Shown: positions 1 to 11,511 of the stretch, piece by piece | Layout of the letters: each line of letters opens with the position of its first letter | Position numbering within the stretch: the stretch's first letter is position 1 | NCBI RefSeq assembly: GCF_921293095.1 | Contig: NC_060256.1 | Coordinates: 89,187,851 to 89,251,850, forward strand | DNA from: Ischnura elegans | Lineage: Eukaryota > Arthropoda > Insecta > Odonata > Coenagrionidae | Reading direction: 5' to 3' | DNA: 64,000 nt | The notes under the pieces: model-generated | Seen by the model: only the letters and a program-made list of their open reading frames with translations | What the model was told of the DNA's origin: nothing | The model's database searches: none | Position numbers and translations under genes: made by a program

Positions 1-378
1 ATGATACATTCAAATACGATTTTAAATGTTTTATTGCTCAAAAGAAAATATTGCGAGTATTACCAATATTTCCAGCAAAAGTGTTGCTCCCTATTGTGGA
101 AAAATTATTATGAACGATATGATATCCTTTGGATAAGATTTAATAATGATAAACATTGGTTTATAAATGAAAGGGAAAATTTGTATAAACGAAGAATTGT
201 TGCAACTAAACATATTGTTTTACAAATCAAAAATTGACCAGCATTTTTAGAATAATTTTTCAGTTACTAAATACTTCGCATAAAATAATATCTTTTTAAA
301 TAAATATTGAAATAAAAAATATAAAAGGTAAACATTAAAAAATAATTTTTTTCTGCTGGGTAAATAATTTTCTGCATC
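1..378. other. AT-rich non-coding DNA
   Basis: AT-rich sequence with scattered stops. The open stretch at 1-237 resembles no family I know and shows no splice or codon-bias support. I see nothing assignable. Confidence 0.4.
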
Positions 379-1439
379 TCAAATTCTTGTGATACTTCTG
401 GAAACAGTCAAAAGACAATTGAGGATCAGATAGGCAGGGCTATAATATGATGTATCCTGGTTGACATTCTTCTTGAAGCACTGCCTACATCTCTTCTGTT
501 TTCGCCTTTTCTGTCTATCGTGTTTTTCATATAATCGGGTAAATGTCCTAATAAGCCCTTGGTTTTGGTTGAGGCAGGCTAGGATGACTATCTCCTCAAA
601 GGGATCGAAGGTACAGATATTGTCATAAGAGATTCTATAACTGGAATTAGAAAGTCGATGAGAGGAAATTTTCATAAATTTTCTATGAATAAAAATTACG
701 TTTCAGCAACAGTGATTTCAGTTGGTGGATTCCCAATTTTTAGTACCATTTGATGGATTTCCTTTCAATGGGAAAGTCAGACATCATTTGATCCCAATGA
801 TCGAGGCCACAATTGTAATTGCTGTATTCAACCACCGCATGTGGCTTTCTCGGCGTGCACCCTCGTTTTCTCGTAGATTCGTTCATTTTTTGCACTGAAT
901 TCAGCGATGATCATCCGCACTTCCCTCTTATCCGTCCACCTTAGGATACCGACTTTATACTTATGAAAGGCCTCCACCACCTCACCTTTCTTTAATTCGC
1001 AGCAGAGCACCAAAAGAGGAATAACTTTCTTGCCTCTCCTCAGTGTCCCCGTCAAGTTAGGTTTCCCATTTGGATGGAGTCTAGAACTGGCTACACTGTT
1101 ATAAAAGTTATCAATATAAAAGGATTAGCCTCAGTCTAAATGATCCTCCATCATTTCTTTACCATCTTCTCCGAATGCCCTTTTCCAGAAACTTCTGAGT
1201 TGGAGGACCTGCAGTGCCAAACCCTTTGCTTCCGTCAACATATACAACTTTATTGCGTACCTGTAGCGCTTTCCCCTCACATATTCACTATATCCCAGCC
1301 TAGCTCTCCAAGAAACCATAGACTCTTCCAAACTTAGGTCACGTGAGCGAAACAGGCGAAGAGTGGTGACTGACCCTCTCCCATACCCTAACAGCGGTGG
1401 CTGGCGCTCATGGTGGAACATAACGCAAAAGGGAATCAT
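379..1439 (-). pseudogene. piggyBac-like transposase remnant (C-terminal half)
   Basis: Three open segments on the minus strand, in different frames, line up in order with the second half of piggyBac transposases (DDE_Tnp_1_7). The first (1439-1131) has LSLEESMVSWRARLGY followed by a KRYRYAIKLYML stretch, matching the family block around the first catalytic Asp; here the usual D-E is E-E. The second (1055-828) has GTLRRGKK, KKGEVVEAF and RWTDKREVRMI, matching the conserved GTLR / KLKKGE / WKDKRDV blocks. The third (675-379) has the cysteine pair RCRQCFKKNV of the C-terminal ring-like domain. The N-terminal half is absent and frames shift between segments, so the copy is dead. Calling it piggyBac is knowledge of the family; the breaks are seen directly. 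Confidence 0.75.
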
Positions 1440-1514
1440 GACGTAGCGTCTACGTCATCAGTCACTGGGTAGTGGCTGCCATGGCGTAGACGCTACGTCA
1501 TCAGCACGGAACGT
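1439..1514. repeat. Paired 21-base near-palindromic repeats, possible piggyBac end
   Basis: The words ACGTAGCGTCTACGTCATCAG (1441-1461) and GCGTAGACGCTACGTCATCAG (1484-1504) differ by inversion of their palindrome-like core and sit 22 bases apart. A TTAA (about 1516) follows closely. The repeats directly abut the piggyBac remnant, so this may be its terminal repeat with an internal deletion. That link is an inference. Confidence 0.45.
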
Positions 1515-1937
1515 GTTAAAGAAATACAAGTGTTATCAGCTTAAATGCTGTACCCCTTTGCCATTCATAAAGGTCCAGTGAGGAAATTTCTGAGGACCAT
1601 ACCTCTAAAAGGTGTAAGTCTGTGAGAGCAGTGGGCATCCTGGTGAAGCCTGGAGGAAAAATTTGCTGTAGGTGTGACAAGAGCATTTCCAAAATTTCTA
1701 AAAGTGAAGTTGTATCCAACGGCATTGACGAAAGCGATAAAGAACTTACATCAGTTAAGTCTTTGGTGGAAAATGATGAAAAATAAGATGAAGCAAACTG
1801 CAGCTTGGAGGCTTTAGACTGCTCTCCTTTGAAATTACATTCTTTTGCCTTCTCACAGTAGACACTCTTATGGAAAAGGAAATATAATACAGACTAAGCA
1901 TCACCTTGTTTCTAAAGTGTTTGGTGCATTGACATTA
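1515..1937. other. Left flank of the TA-flanked transposon; unassigned
   Basis: Sequence between the piggyBac remnant and the inserted 1938-5170 element. It should be continuous with 5173 onward before insertion and so may be the start of the older transposase-like gene found there. I could not recognise coding content in it. Confidence 0.3.
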
Positions 1938-2308
1938 TAGTGCTCGCAGAGTTTCTGTGCACTAGAGAGTTTCCCCAAGTCCAGTTGCCCATGGTAGAGG
2001 AACTCCGATTGGCTGCCGGCTTCCAATCCCGTTAACCGGTTCTTGACTCAATGCGCGCCGGGTACGAACCTTCGAAAGTGTTGACCTGAAAGAATCGCCG
2101 AAAGCGAACGTAATGCCTTGCCGACGCGCCGGTCTTTAACATAGATATTCTATTTATGATTAACTACAATATATAATATATTGGGTCTAAACTTAAAGTC
2201 CGCATAAAAACTATACATCGTTGGGGGTTGAGAAGATTATTCTCATCGGCTATCTCCATGACTACGCAAAAATTAAGCAGAACATAAAATTCTTCACCAA
2301 CCAATTAA
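1938..2308 (+). repeat. Left terminal inverted repeat
   Basis: Left arm, matching 4811-5170 in inverse orientation with scattered substitutions. Shared blocks include ACTTTCGAAGGTTCGTACCC (as complement) and TTGGTTGGTGAAGAATTTTA (as complement). Inner boundary is approximate. Confidence 0.8.
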
Positions 2309-2548
2309 AAAAATCGATTGTAATCGGGTAAGGGGTAATCGTCTTTGCGGTTATAAATGAGAACCAAACCCTATGAATCTCTAAAAGCGGATGTAGAAAT
2401 TCATAATACCAAATTGAACTTATTCCCATGAATTCCAAAATATATGGAATATTTTCATTTCTTTGCATTTTCCTTTCATTATTCGTATTTACCTGAAGTC
2501 CATTGGTTATAAATTTTCAACACTGATTCGAACCTATGAATTCCATCA

Positions 2549-2590
2549 CCCCCAAAACCCAAACATTGTCTGATGTTTGGGTTTTGGGGG
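2549..2590. repeat. Perfect 18-bp hairpin inside the transposon
   Basis: CCCCCAAAACCCAAACAT (2549-2566) and its exact reverse complement (2573-2590) are separated by the six bases TGTCTG. It lies between the left terminal repeat and the transposase. Confidence 0.9.
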
Positions 2591-3031
2591 AAAACCCTTG
2601 AAACGGAAAATTCTACCGTGGAGATATTTCGCAGCCATGATACCACCAACCAAAAGGAGCGACCTTTTTCGATGGTCGCATGAAGCTCCAGCACTTCAAA
2701 TTCTGGGAAAAACTCATTAGCAGGTATTTCCAAGTGCCGTTGGCATGAACCTTTGAGCTATTCACGTACGACCGTGAAAGAAAGGATACGGGTCGCTCCG
2801 CGGGGGCGCTTCAAAATGAAGATAATCTGCGCTGACCCTAGTTTTCAGAAATATGTCCGCTTCGGTGGTCATATCTTTATTCAATAGATTTACGGTTTTC
2901 TAAGAAATTTTTAATGAGCTTACTGGGCCTTCGAACGTCGAACTGTGGCTAAACCACTGCAGGTGTCAGTCCATCGAAACCTTCCGAGCAAATCTCAACT
3001 TCAGTGGTCTGTGTAATTCTCTTGTGTTACC

Positions 3032-4544
3032 ATGCCTAAGGAATTTTCCGCAGAGCTAAGGGAACGCGTTATGTGTGTTTACAAATTCTTTTGCAAGGAA
3101 ATTGTGGCAACTCGTCCTGATACTCTCGGTGATAATTCCGTCGTGGATCGGGCAAGACTGTGTTTGGATGAAGTGTCGGGTAGCGAGCATTATGAATCCC
3201 TTGGAATTCATTTATATCCACTCGCAACATCTCCAACGGCATCAACGTAGCGTGAAAATGACCAGAACGTCCCCAACCATGGAAAGGTGCATCGGAGTAA
3301 ATTCGCTGCTTTCAACGTTGGATGTTCTCGCAATGAGAACGGCGAAGCTGTGAAAAAAACAGCCACGGCATGTAGCATGTCCACCCGCTTCGTTTATTTG
3401 CTGCTGAAGAACATCGGGAAAGAAACAGAGGAAGAAGAGAGGGCCATATCGGAATCGTAGTAAAATTGACGGATTCGATGAGGATTTAGTGCATCGAATA
3501 TTTCTCGATATGTACCATAAAGGTGTATATCCAACAATGGAAAGGGTGAGAATTGCTTTCCAAGAAGCTGCAGGATATCGTGGTTCATATTCTTCTTTTA
3601 GAAAAATATTCAACAACCTGGGGTTTAGATATGTGCTGGGAAATGATGGCAGGAAAATATTGATGGAGCGCAGTGACATCAGGGAGTGCAAGAAGAAATT
3701 TCTGAAAATCATGCACTCTCACCGAGTGAACTCACTGTACGAACAGATTGTGTACCAAGACGAAACTTGGGTCAACCAAAATGACTGCCAGCGTCATATT
3801 TGGGTGAACTCCCAGGGAGAAGGAGGTATGCGTCTGCCTACAGGGAAAGGTGGGCGATTAATCGTAACACATGCAGGATCTAGTGAGGTGGGCTTTATCG
3901 ATGGTATGGGATTAGTTTTTAGGTCAGGTAGTAGAGATCCGCTTTCCGACTACCACAAAGACATGAATGCGGATTTTTTTACTTGGTGGTTTGAAGAACT
4001 GTTGAGGAGGTTGGACCGGCCGTCAATTATAGTGATGGATAATGCTAGTTATCATTCCAAAATCTCCAATAAAATTCCCAACACAACGTACCGGAAAACA
4101 CAAATTCAATCCTGGCTGCGACAGCAAAACGTACTGTTTAGTGATAGTAACACAGTGAAGGAACTACTAGATAGGGTAAAAGACTACGTGGTGAAAAATT
4201 AAATCACGTCATCCCATCAGTTGGACGATTTAGCCCTTTCAATGGGCCATTTAGTGGTACGCCTTCCTCCCTACCACTGTAAATACAATCCGATAGAGTT
4301 AATTTGGGCGCAAGTGAAGAGGTTTGTCGCACAGAGGAACACTACTTTCAGAATGATTGATGTTGAACGATTAACACACGAGGCATTAGCATCGATAAGT
4401 AAGGAAGATTGGATAAAGTGTGTTAAGCATGCGGAAAATATTCAGGAAGAAGACTACATAAAAGAATGTGTTCGTGATGAAGTGCCCCAGGTTGTTATTC
4501 CACTTGGCGAGGAATCAAGTGATAACACAAGTGATGAAATCTAA
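3032..4544 (+). pseudogene. Broken DDE_3 (IS630/Tc1-like) transposase
   Basis: An N-terminal helix-turn-helix segment starts at 3032 (PKEFSAELRERVMCVYKFF) but loses frame. The helix-turn-helix linker GPYRNRSKIDGFDEDL follows in another frame just before 3489. From 3489 to 4544 one frame carries the catalytic core: first Asp in YQDETWVNQND, second Asp in IIVMDNASYHSK, and Glu in LPPYHCKYNPIELIWAQVK. A single in-frame TAA (4200-4202) splits this core. The second Asp and the Glu are about 85 residues apart, against 34-41 in classical Tc1/mariner enzymes, because of an inserted segment around the stop. It would have catalysed cut-and-paste transposition at TA sites; with the stop and frameshifts it is inactive. 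Confidence 0.82.
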
Positions 4545-4810
4545 AAACCAGTGCTATGAGTATCAAAAAGTATCTGCGAGAACCTGCCTTCCCGGAACAA
4601 GAATGCTGCCTAGATGTATACTTCAGCCTCCAAAACCAGAGCGGTATGTAGTGGGATTTTCGCCATAATTATTTTATGTTAGAATATAATTTTTCTGCTG
4701 TCCATGTATATCATTTAGCAATCTTTGCCGTTAAAATTGACTCTTGTGAGGTTAATTTTATTCCTTTTCCGGTGGCTAAATTCAGCTTTTTATCAGGATT
4801 CATGTAATTG

Positions 4811-5170
4811 GTTGGTGAAGAATTTTATGTTCTGCTTAATTTTTGCGTAGTCATGGAGATAGCCGATGAGAATAATCTTCTCAACCCCCAACGATGTATA
4901 GTGGAATCACTTTAAGTTTAGACCCGATATAATACATATTGTAGTTATTCATAAATAGAATTTCTATGTTAAAGACCGGCGCGTCGGCATGGCATTACGT
5001 TTGCTTTCGGCGATTCTTTCAGGTCAACACTTTCGAAGGTTCGTACCCGGTGCGCATTGAGTCAAGAACTGGTTAACGGGATTGGACGCCGGCAGCTAAT
5101 CGGAGTTCCTCTACCATGGGCAACTGGGCTCGGGGAAACTCTCTAGTGCACAGAAACTCTGCGAGCACTA
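4811..5170 (+). repeat. Right terminal inverted repeat
   Basis: Inverse partner of 1938-2308. It ends CTGCGAGCACTA and is followed by the TA duplication at 5171-5172. Confidence 0.8.
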
Positions 5171-5172
5171 TA

Positions 5173-6735
5173 GTGAATCCATCCCTGGAAACTCTAAGTA
5201 GTGATGAAGATGTGAGTGACAGTCAACTCATCAAGCGAAAGGCAGCTAACTTGGATGACCTGCTGACTAAAATTAAGAATAAATTGCCAACAGTTAGCTG
5301 GCAGGATAACTTCAAATATTGACCCTGGCCCCTTTATCTTGGTCTAGGAATAGTGAGTTTCAATAGTGAGTGAGAATAATGAGTGAATTTCATGTTTCAG
5401 ACTACACTGTGAGACAGGCAAAAACATTACTTCATGAGAACCTGCTATGCCATCACCATGTGCTGGGAACCACTACCAAACTCCACAGTAGAGCTGGCGA
5501 AAATTCTTTATGAGCTTGACAAGAATTCTGGACAGATTCCTGGAGCAAAAGATAAAGTCAGTGTGGATAAGAATGAGTATATGCAGAAGAGGTTGATTTT
5601 ATTTAACCTCGCAAGGAACTTCATGTGTTCTTCAAAGAGCAATACCCACAAGAAAAAATTTGATTCTCCAAATTTTGTTCACTTCATCCAAAATGGTACA
5701 TGTGATGGCTGGTGCTTCCGGGACTCATTCAGTTTGTGTCATACATAAAAATGTGAAACATCTAATTAGTGCCTAAGAATTGAAGGAAACATATATGGAG
5801 TAGATGGACATCATAATTTCTAAATTTTGTGAGTACCCTTCTGATACAGTGAAATATAGGCAGTGGGTTTCCATTGATAGAACAGAACTTCAGTTGTTTA
5901 TATCATCCATTGATGAACTCTTGGACATTCTATGCCTCAAAATGAATAATTAACTGATACCACATTATTATGTCACTAAAGAACAATCCTCGTTTTTTTT
6001 TTAAATAAGCAAAACCCTAAGTCAAGAAAAGGCAGTAACCGTAATGGATTTTAGTGAAAACTTTTCATTTTAAAATCAGGATGAAGTTCAAAGTTATCAC
6101 TAGACCAATCGCTATTACACACCATACACCCTTAAGGCAACTGCTTGATTTAACTGATGAAAGATGGTACTCTCAGTACCTCATTTCATATCTGATTACA
6201 TTAACCATGACGTGGCCTTTGTTATGGAAGTGCAATGCCACCTGATAGAATTTTTAAAGAGAACTTTGCCTATGATTCAAATTCATATAGCAAAACGAAA
6301 AATAAACCGTTGAATCGATCTAAAGACCAGAAAGTTAATCATTCCTACAGAAAGACTGTGGGAAGATAGGATTTCGCATCTGCACCAGGCTTATAACGAC
6401 CAAATCCAAAATCCTATAATAGCTGCAGCATTCATGAATGCTTATTTAACTTCACAAATGCAATTACGTTACCGAAAGAGTCTTTTCCTCAGCATCATAT
6501 GCTCCCTTATTTTTCAAACTCACAGCTAAAGCATCTCCCACAACAGCACTTTCAAGACGTTGTTCCCTCAGTGATGATGCCTCCCTGGTCTACTTCAAAG
6601 TGGAAATGCAAAGGACAGGAACACTGGAAGATCCTTGGGGTTATGGCACCATCCTTCACTTTTGGCCGGTCAGTAGTTTTCCTGACTTCTCATCGAGGCA
6701 GAAGCTTTCATGTACCACATCTTCACCAGTAAATA
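5173..6735 (+). pseudogene. Decayed transposase-like gene (family with AGASGTHSVCVIHKNVK motif)
   Basis: Fragments in several frames, in order: an acidic N-terminal stretch (SSDEDVSDSQL), YTVRQAKTLLHE, KVSVDKNEYMQKRLILFNLARNF, then AGASGTHSVCVIHKNVKHL (about 5705-5760), FCEYPSDTVKYRQWVSIDRT (about 5818-5890), a DFSENFSF-like acidic motif (about 6040-6060), and HFISDYINHDVAFVMEV near 6190. From memory these match a large uncharacterised transposase-like family common in invertebrate genomes, sometimes labelled cc8K15.2-like, with a D-F-x-E-N-Y-S catalytic-looking motif. Multiple stops and frameshifts make it dead. The 1938-5170 transposon is inserted in or next to its 5' end. The family link is moderately secure; its biochemical class is not known to me. 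Confidence 0.55.
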
Positions 6736-8086
6736 CCGGATGAAAACCTTAAAATAAAGATAATTTCATCGGTACACAGACAAACAACTGTATTTCAAGT
6801 GCAGATTACCTTCAACCGATAAGGATGTAGTGAAAAAAGGCTTAAATGATTCGCTGTGCACATAACGGTAGTTAGATCACCAAACATCAATGTAAAATGC
6901 TAATCCAGTCACGGGTCTGTTTTTCTTCCTTCTAAGTAGTCATTTATACATCCACAGTGTTCCACGCGCTTCCACAATATACTAATTGTAAGTACCAGAA
7001 TAATTCATTTAAAACCCATCGAATAATCAAGTTCTTTTTGTAACAATTCTGCACCTAAGAAAACCAGGATATGCTCCGTGTAGTGCATTAACGTTGGTGT
7101 GGGAGAATTTCAAAAGCATTTAAGTCTGTGGTAAAACATTTATTGGGAAATAATTAAAACTATTAAGTGTAGAAGAAATAACACAGACAGTATTAAAATT
7201 AACCTGAAAAAACACTCGCGCGTAGAATTTTTTCAAGATAGGTACCAACACCAATTAGTCCACCGATCGATGCTTACATCAAAACTCTTCATTGTAATTC
7301 ACTTATAATCACGATTGAAATTACCATTTTACTAGCATATCCCTGAATAATCCCGAAGTTCAAATTGAAAGAATATTACAGAAACCCACCTATAGGAATT
7401 TTTGTCGGCTGCATCCTCGACTGCATGAACGACTTCGAAGTCGTTTGTTGGAATGGCCATGGAAGAATCTACCATGAAACGGCAAGTATCATTAAATATC
7501 TACCAGATGCATAGGAATATGTCTACTTTATGAAAGTATTTCTACTGCCTAATCTACAAAAAATACCGCAATTTTAAATACTGATAGCCATTTGTAAAAA
7601 TTTATTTGAAGAAACGATACATACTTCATAAATAAAAAAAATTGTGATGAAAAAGCAGCCGTCGAAGATTTATGCCGAATTTATTATCATTTAAAGCATT
7701 TAATTAAACAATAAAGACACATGACTGATTACTGTCTCAGTAAAACGGAGGTTCCACGTATTTACGTCCTAGAGAATATAGAAAACGCTTCGTTACGCAC
7801 TTGGGTGTGGTGCGTATATTTATCACTTAATCACATTGCACAGAGATCGCGCATTGGAAAACGATTTTCATATTTCATTGGTCGATTCAGTTCAAAATGT
7901 CGCCACCAGGGGGTAAGATGAGTTTCAGTAATCATTTGTTTTTAGTTCCTAATGTCGCCATAGATGGCGTAAAGTGGAAGAAGGGGAATTACAACCTTCA
8001 TTTGTTTTCAGTTTACAATGTTGCCATAGGGGCGCTGTCCCTTACTGATGGAGTGCTCTGATTTCATATTGTTGGCTTTGGATGCG
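6736..8086. other. Unassigned AT-rich DNA
   Basis: No convincing coding potential on either strand. Near 7900-8040 the phrase 'ATGTCGCCA...GGCG' recurs twice in slightly different form (around 7898 and 7953), a hint of a small local duplication. Nothing else is recognisable. Confidence 0.3.
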
Positions 8087-8770
8087 TTGGGTAGGTTGGG
8101 TTGGGTTGGGTTGGGTTGGGTTGGGTTGGGTTGGGTTGGGTTGGGTTGGGTTGGGTTGGGTTGGGTTGGGTTGGGTTGGGTTGGGTTGGGTTGGGTTGGG
8201 TTGGGTTGGGTTGGGTTGGGTTGGGTTGGGTTGGGTTGGGTTGGGTTGGGTTGGGTTGGGTTGGGTTGGGTTGGGTTGGGTTGGGTTGGGTTGGGTTGGG
8301 TTGGGTTGGGTTGGGTTGGGTTGGGTTGGGTTGGGTTGGGTTGGGTTGGGTTGGGTTGGGTTGGGTTGGGTTGGGTTGGGTTGGGTTGGGTTGGGTTGGG
8401 TTGGGTTGGGTTGGGTTGGGTTGGGTTGGGTTGGGTTGGGTTGGGTTGGGTTGGGTTGGGTTGGGTTGGGTTGGGTTGGGTTGGGTTGGGTTGGGTTGGG
8501 TTGGGTTGGGTTGGGTTGGGTTGGGTTGGGTTGGGTTGGGTTGGGTTGGGTTGGGTTGGGTTGGGTTGGGTTGGGTTGGGTTGGGTTGGGTTGGGTTGGG
8601 TTGGGTTGGGTTGGGTTGGGTTGGGTTGGGTTGGGTTGGGTTGGGTTGGGTTGGGTTGGGTTGGGTTGGGTTGGGTTGGGTTGGGTTGGGTTGGGTTGGG
8701 TTGGGTTGGGTTGGGTTGGGTTGGGTTGGGTTGGGTTGGGTTGGGTTGGGTTGGGTTGGGTTGGGTTGGG
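8087..8770 (+). repeat. (TTGGG)n tract, about 135 uninterrupted copies
   Basis: From 8096 to 8770 the sequence is an unbroken run of the pentamer TTGGG (675 bases), preceded by one imperfect unit (TTGGGTAGG). The long open frames read through it on the plus strand are an artefact of a stop-free 5-mer. The pentamer is one base away from the arthropod telomere unit TTAGG. GGG runs with two-base loops would readily form G-quadruplexes. It is either an interstitial telomere-like block or a simple satellite. Confidence 0.95.
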
Positions 8771-9974
8771 AATATTCCTTATATTTACCTTACGTATGTG
8801 TCAATCATGGTTACATCCAGACTTGCCCGTTCACACCGTTATGTCAGAATTCTAATATGCAGTTTACACGGCGCGGAGAGCAACTGTAACATTGTTTTGT
8901 TAAACGTAATGAAAATGTTCAAATGTTTTTCTGCTTACTTATCTCTATAGGTGAGGCACAGTCCTGGCAAACTTTTGACTATGTGCGACATTAGTGATTA
9001 TGCGAGCGTATACCTGAACAATCGCTTTGGTTTCTTCAGATTATTTAAATAATAAAAGTCATTACGTAAAAAAATATTTCATACCTTTTTTACGGTCACT
9101 AAGTAGTATATTTAATATTAAGTAGGAAATTAAAATTTTGTGCTTCGTCTGTATTACTCATTGACCAATCATGTATTGGCCAATGAAATTTCGTCACCTC
9201 ATTTCGAAAGTTTTTATCCTTAGGAAAAGATCTACTAACGGATGTGTACCAGTTAGATCTTGTGCTCTCATGATATACGTTTTTAGGCGTTGTTTATACA
9301 TAGTTGTTAATTCTATTTCAGTTTAATTTTATACATAGTTGTTAATTCTATTTCAGTTTAATTCTCTGTGAATCAAGTTTTTGAGCCTGCGTGTGGTTTG
9401 TAAAGTGGTTGACATTGTTATATTTTCGAAAAAGTGATCATTTAAAGTAGTCACGTATGTTCAGCCCATTCTTGCTTGAATGTTGGTCTTGATTTTTCTT
9501 ACGATTTTGTATTTCATCAATCAATAATCCCATGTTCAGAACAGTGAAGTGGCCAGTGGTGAAAGAATTTCTTTGTGGTGTTCTTATCCCGTAATTTTTG
9601 ATGACACTGAGGAATTATAGTTCGCTGTGTGCGGTTGCGAGGACTTACCGTACACAAGTTAGGCATGGAGAGATGCTAGCCAGGCTTTCGCCATCCTGTG
9701 TTTAGTGTTTATTTATTTACTAATTAAAATCATTGTACTTGGGAGATGAATGACTTTTTTACGTTAACTTTAAAAAATAAATAGGCATTTGCTTTGCACA
9801 TTTTGTGATTCCATTTCAATGATATCCCTCATAGTATCCCTACAGCATCCAATACGAAAAGCAAGAAAAGTTTTGGAAGGTGACTGCAGTGTGTTTGTGA
9901 AAGGGGCAATAGGGTAGAGTGCTAGTTTTCGGCAAACTACCGTCGAATGCGCTGCAGTCGCCCCAGCCGCGATG
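8771..9974. other. Right flank of the TTGGG tract, with local duplications
   Basis: No gene recognised. Sequence at about 8785-8930 (with CAATCATGGTTACATCCAGA and GCAGTTTACACGGCGCGGAG) recurs, diverged, at about 10945-11085. A 36-base unit around ATACATAGTTGTTAATTCTA is tandemly doubled at about 9293-9364. The rest is unassigned. Confidence 0.45.
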
Positions 9975-10580
9975 AATTTAGCATATCAAAAATCTATGGC
10001 AACAACAGCAACAATTTATGGAAGTATTTAGCAGGTGATTGTGGAGATATTGAAATTTTTTAAAAATCTTTTTTTGTGAAATGATTGCCATTGTTTGTAA
10101 CATATCCACGCATCCATATCTAGTGATTAGGAATATTTTCTTGGAATGACTGATCCTTCCTCGGACTAAACCATCCAAACATTTATTCATCCAGTTTCAT
10201 TTCCTTTGTAGTTTAAATAGCAAATATTACATTCTCCGTAAACTGTTTTGCACATTCAGGCGTCGTGTGGCCTAGTTTTTATGACCTGGAATATCATTTT
10301 TTCAAGTGTTTACTATGTTATATCCTTCTTTTCAATTGTATCTTATGCTTGGTAAGATATTCGGTGAACCTAAAATGCCAGAATTAACAATACAATACCA
10401 CATCATTGATATTATTTTGAAGATATAGTCAATATATTCTTCTTGGAACAGTTCTCTGCCAGCCTCCTGAAAATCTCAACGAATAGCAACTTCTTCGTAG
10501 GCTTTAATGAGACTTTATAATTAGGGTTAAAAACCAAACACGACCGGCATTTGTGTTTCATGGAAAATATAATTATGTGA
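9975..10580 (+). repeat. Dispersed repeat, copy 1
   Basis: About 600 bases recurring in the same orientation at 24336-24976. Shared landmarks include TTAGCATATCAA, AACCATCCAAACATTT, CGTGTGGCCTAGT and CAACTTCTTCGTAGGCTTTA. There is no coding signal and no clear terminal repeat. It could be a MITE interior or an old segmental duplication. Confidence 0.8.
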
Positions 10581-11511
10581 AAAGAAAGTAATTATACATA
10601 TAGTGATACACTATTTCAATTTAAAGAAATTAGTTCCTGTGAGTAATATTTAAATTTAATGTTTGAAAACCCCATCTGTTGGAATGGGTTTTAATGGAGG
10701 GAATTCATGTTTAATTCTTCTTTTATAATATGGTCGAAATAACCTTCCTTTGATATCCCCGTTGCATGTTTTCCCAGTCCTTTTTGCGCTGTGAATGTTG
10801 CGACAAAGGTCGCAACCACTTGTTAGTTTAAACTTCAATGTTAAATTCGTAATTCCCAGTTTTCACGGCGATTTTACCAGCAATTTTCTGTGCTATCGCT
10901 AAACTTGAATTGTACATACTGATATACATTTGTATTGAGTATGGCCTATTTTTTACACTACGCATGTGTCGACCATGGTTATCTTCATACTTGCGCGTTT
11001 ACACCACAATGGTAAAATCGTAATTTCAGTTTACACAGCGCGTTTCTGAACTGTACCATTGTTTCATTAAATGTCATGTAAACCCACAAATCGTTCTTCA
11101 GCTGACTTTTTTCGATGATACGTCTCGCTTGCATCCATACAGGGCGCACTCCCCTTCCCGAAGTTGCCCCCGCGACGTTAGCGCCAGGGCAGTAGGCACG
11201 TATGGAAGGGTACTACATGAGCTCTCTTGGAATTTGGAAGGAAATTTCGCGCATGCGCAGTAATACAAACAGGCAGTTCAAATTTGGGAGGCCGAGAAGG
11301 AGGGTGGTGGAACCGGCGTTAACGGTTGTTAACGGTCGCCGGCGGATTCAAGCAGGGAGAGCATCTCAGGAGGCCAGATATTTGTGAACAAGGTAAGTGA
11401 TCCAGTGTATTGTTTCAATGTTAGGTTCGTTGAAATTCGGCCGTACTTTTCACTAAGCGTGAACCTAAAATATTGTCATTGAAATCTTTATTATTCATTA
11501 TACCGTTTCAG
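10581..11511. other. Intergenic DNA ending in a GC-richer, promoter-like segment
   Basis: 10945-11085 is the second copy of the block found right of the TTGGG tract. At about 11140-11390 the sequence becomes richer in CpG (GCGCATGCGCAG, GGTCGCCGGCGG) and ends in a good splice donor, AACAAG|GTAAGTGA, at 11392/11393. It could be a first exon for the candidate exons that follow. No in-frame ATG leads into them, so this is only suggestive. Confidence 0.35.

Larger units (their letters stand above)
1938..5170 (+). mobile_element. TA-flanked DNA transposon with about 360-bp terminal inverted repeats
   Basis: The ends are near-perfect inverted repeats starting TAGTGCTCGCAGAGTTTC, flanked on both sides by TA (1936-1937 and 5171-5172), the target duplication expected of the IS630/Tc1/mariner superfamily. 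Homology between the arms runs inward for roughly 360 bases (about 1938-2308 against 4811-5170), far longer than the 20-30 bases of ordinary Tc1 or mariner ends. The interior holds a decayed plus-strand transposase of DDE_3 type. The element interrupts an older transposase-like pseudogene whose remainder is at 5173-6735. Confidence 0.85.

Noticed and set aside
8048-8950. Three overlapping plus-strand frames of 257-300 codons encoding WVGLG repeats
   Set aside because: They are stop-free translations of the (TTGGG)n tract in all three frames; no start context, splice or codon evidence supports a protein.
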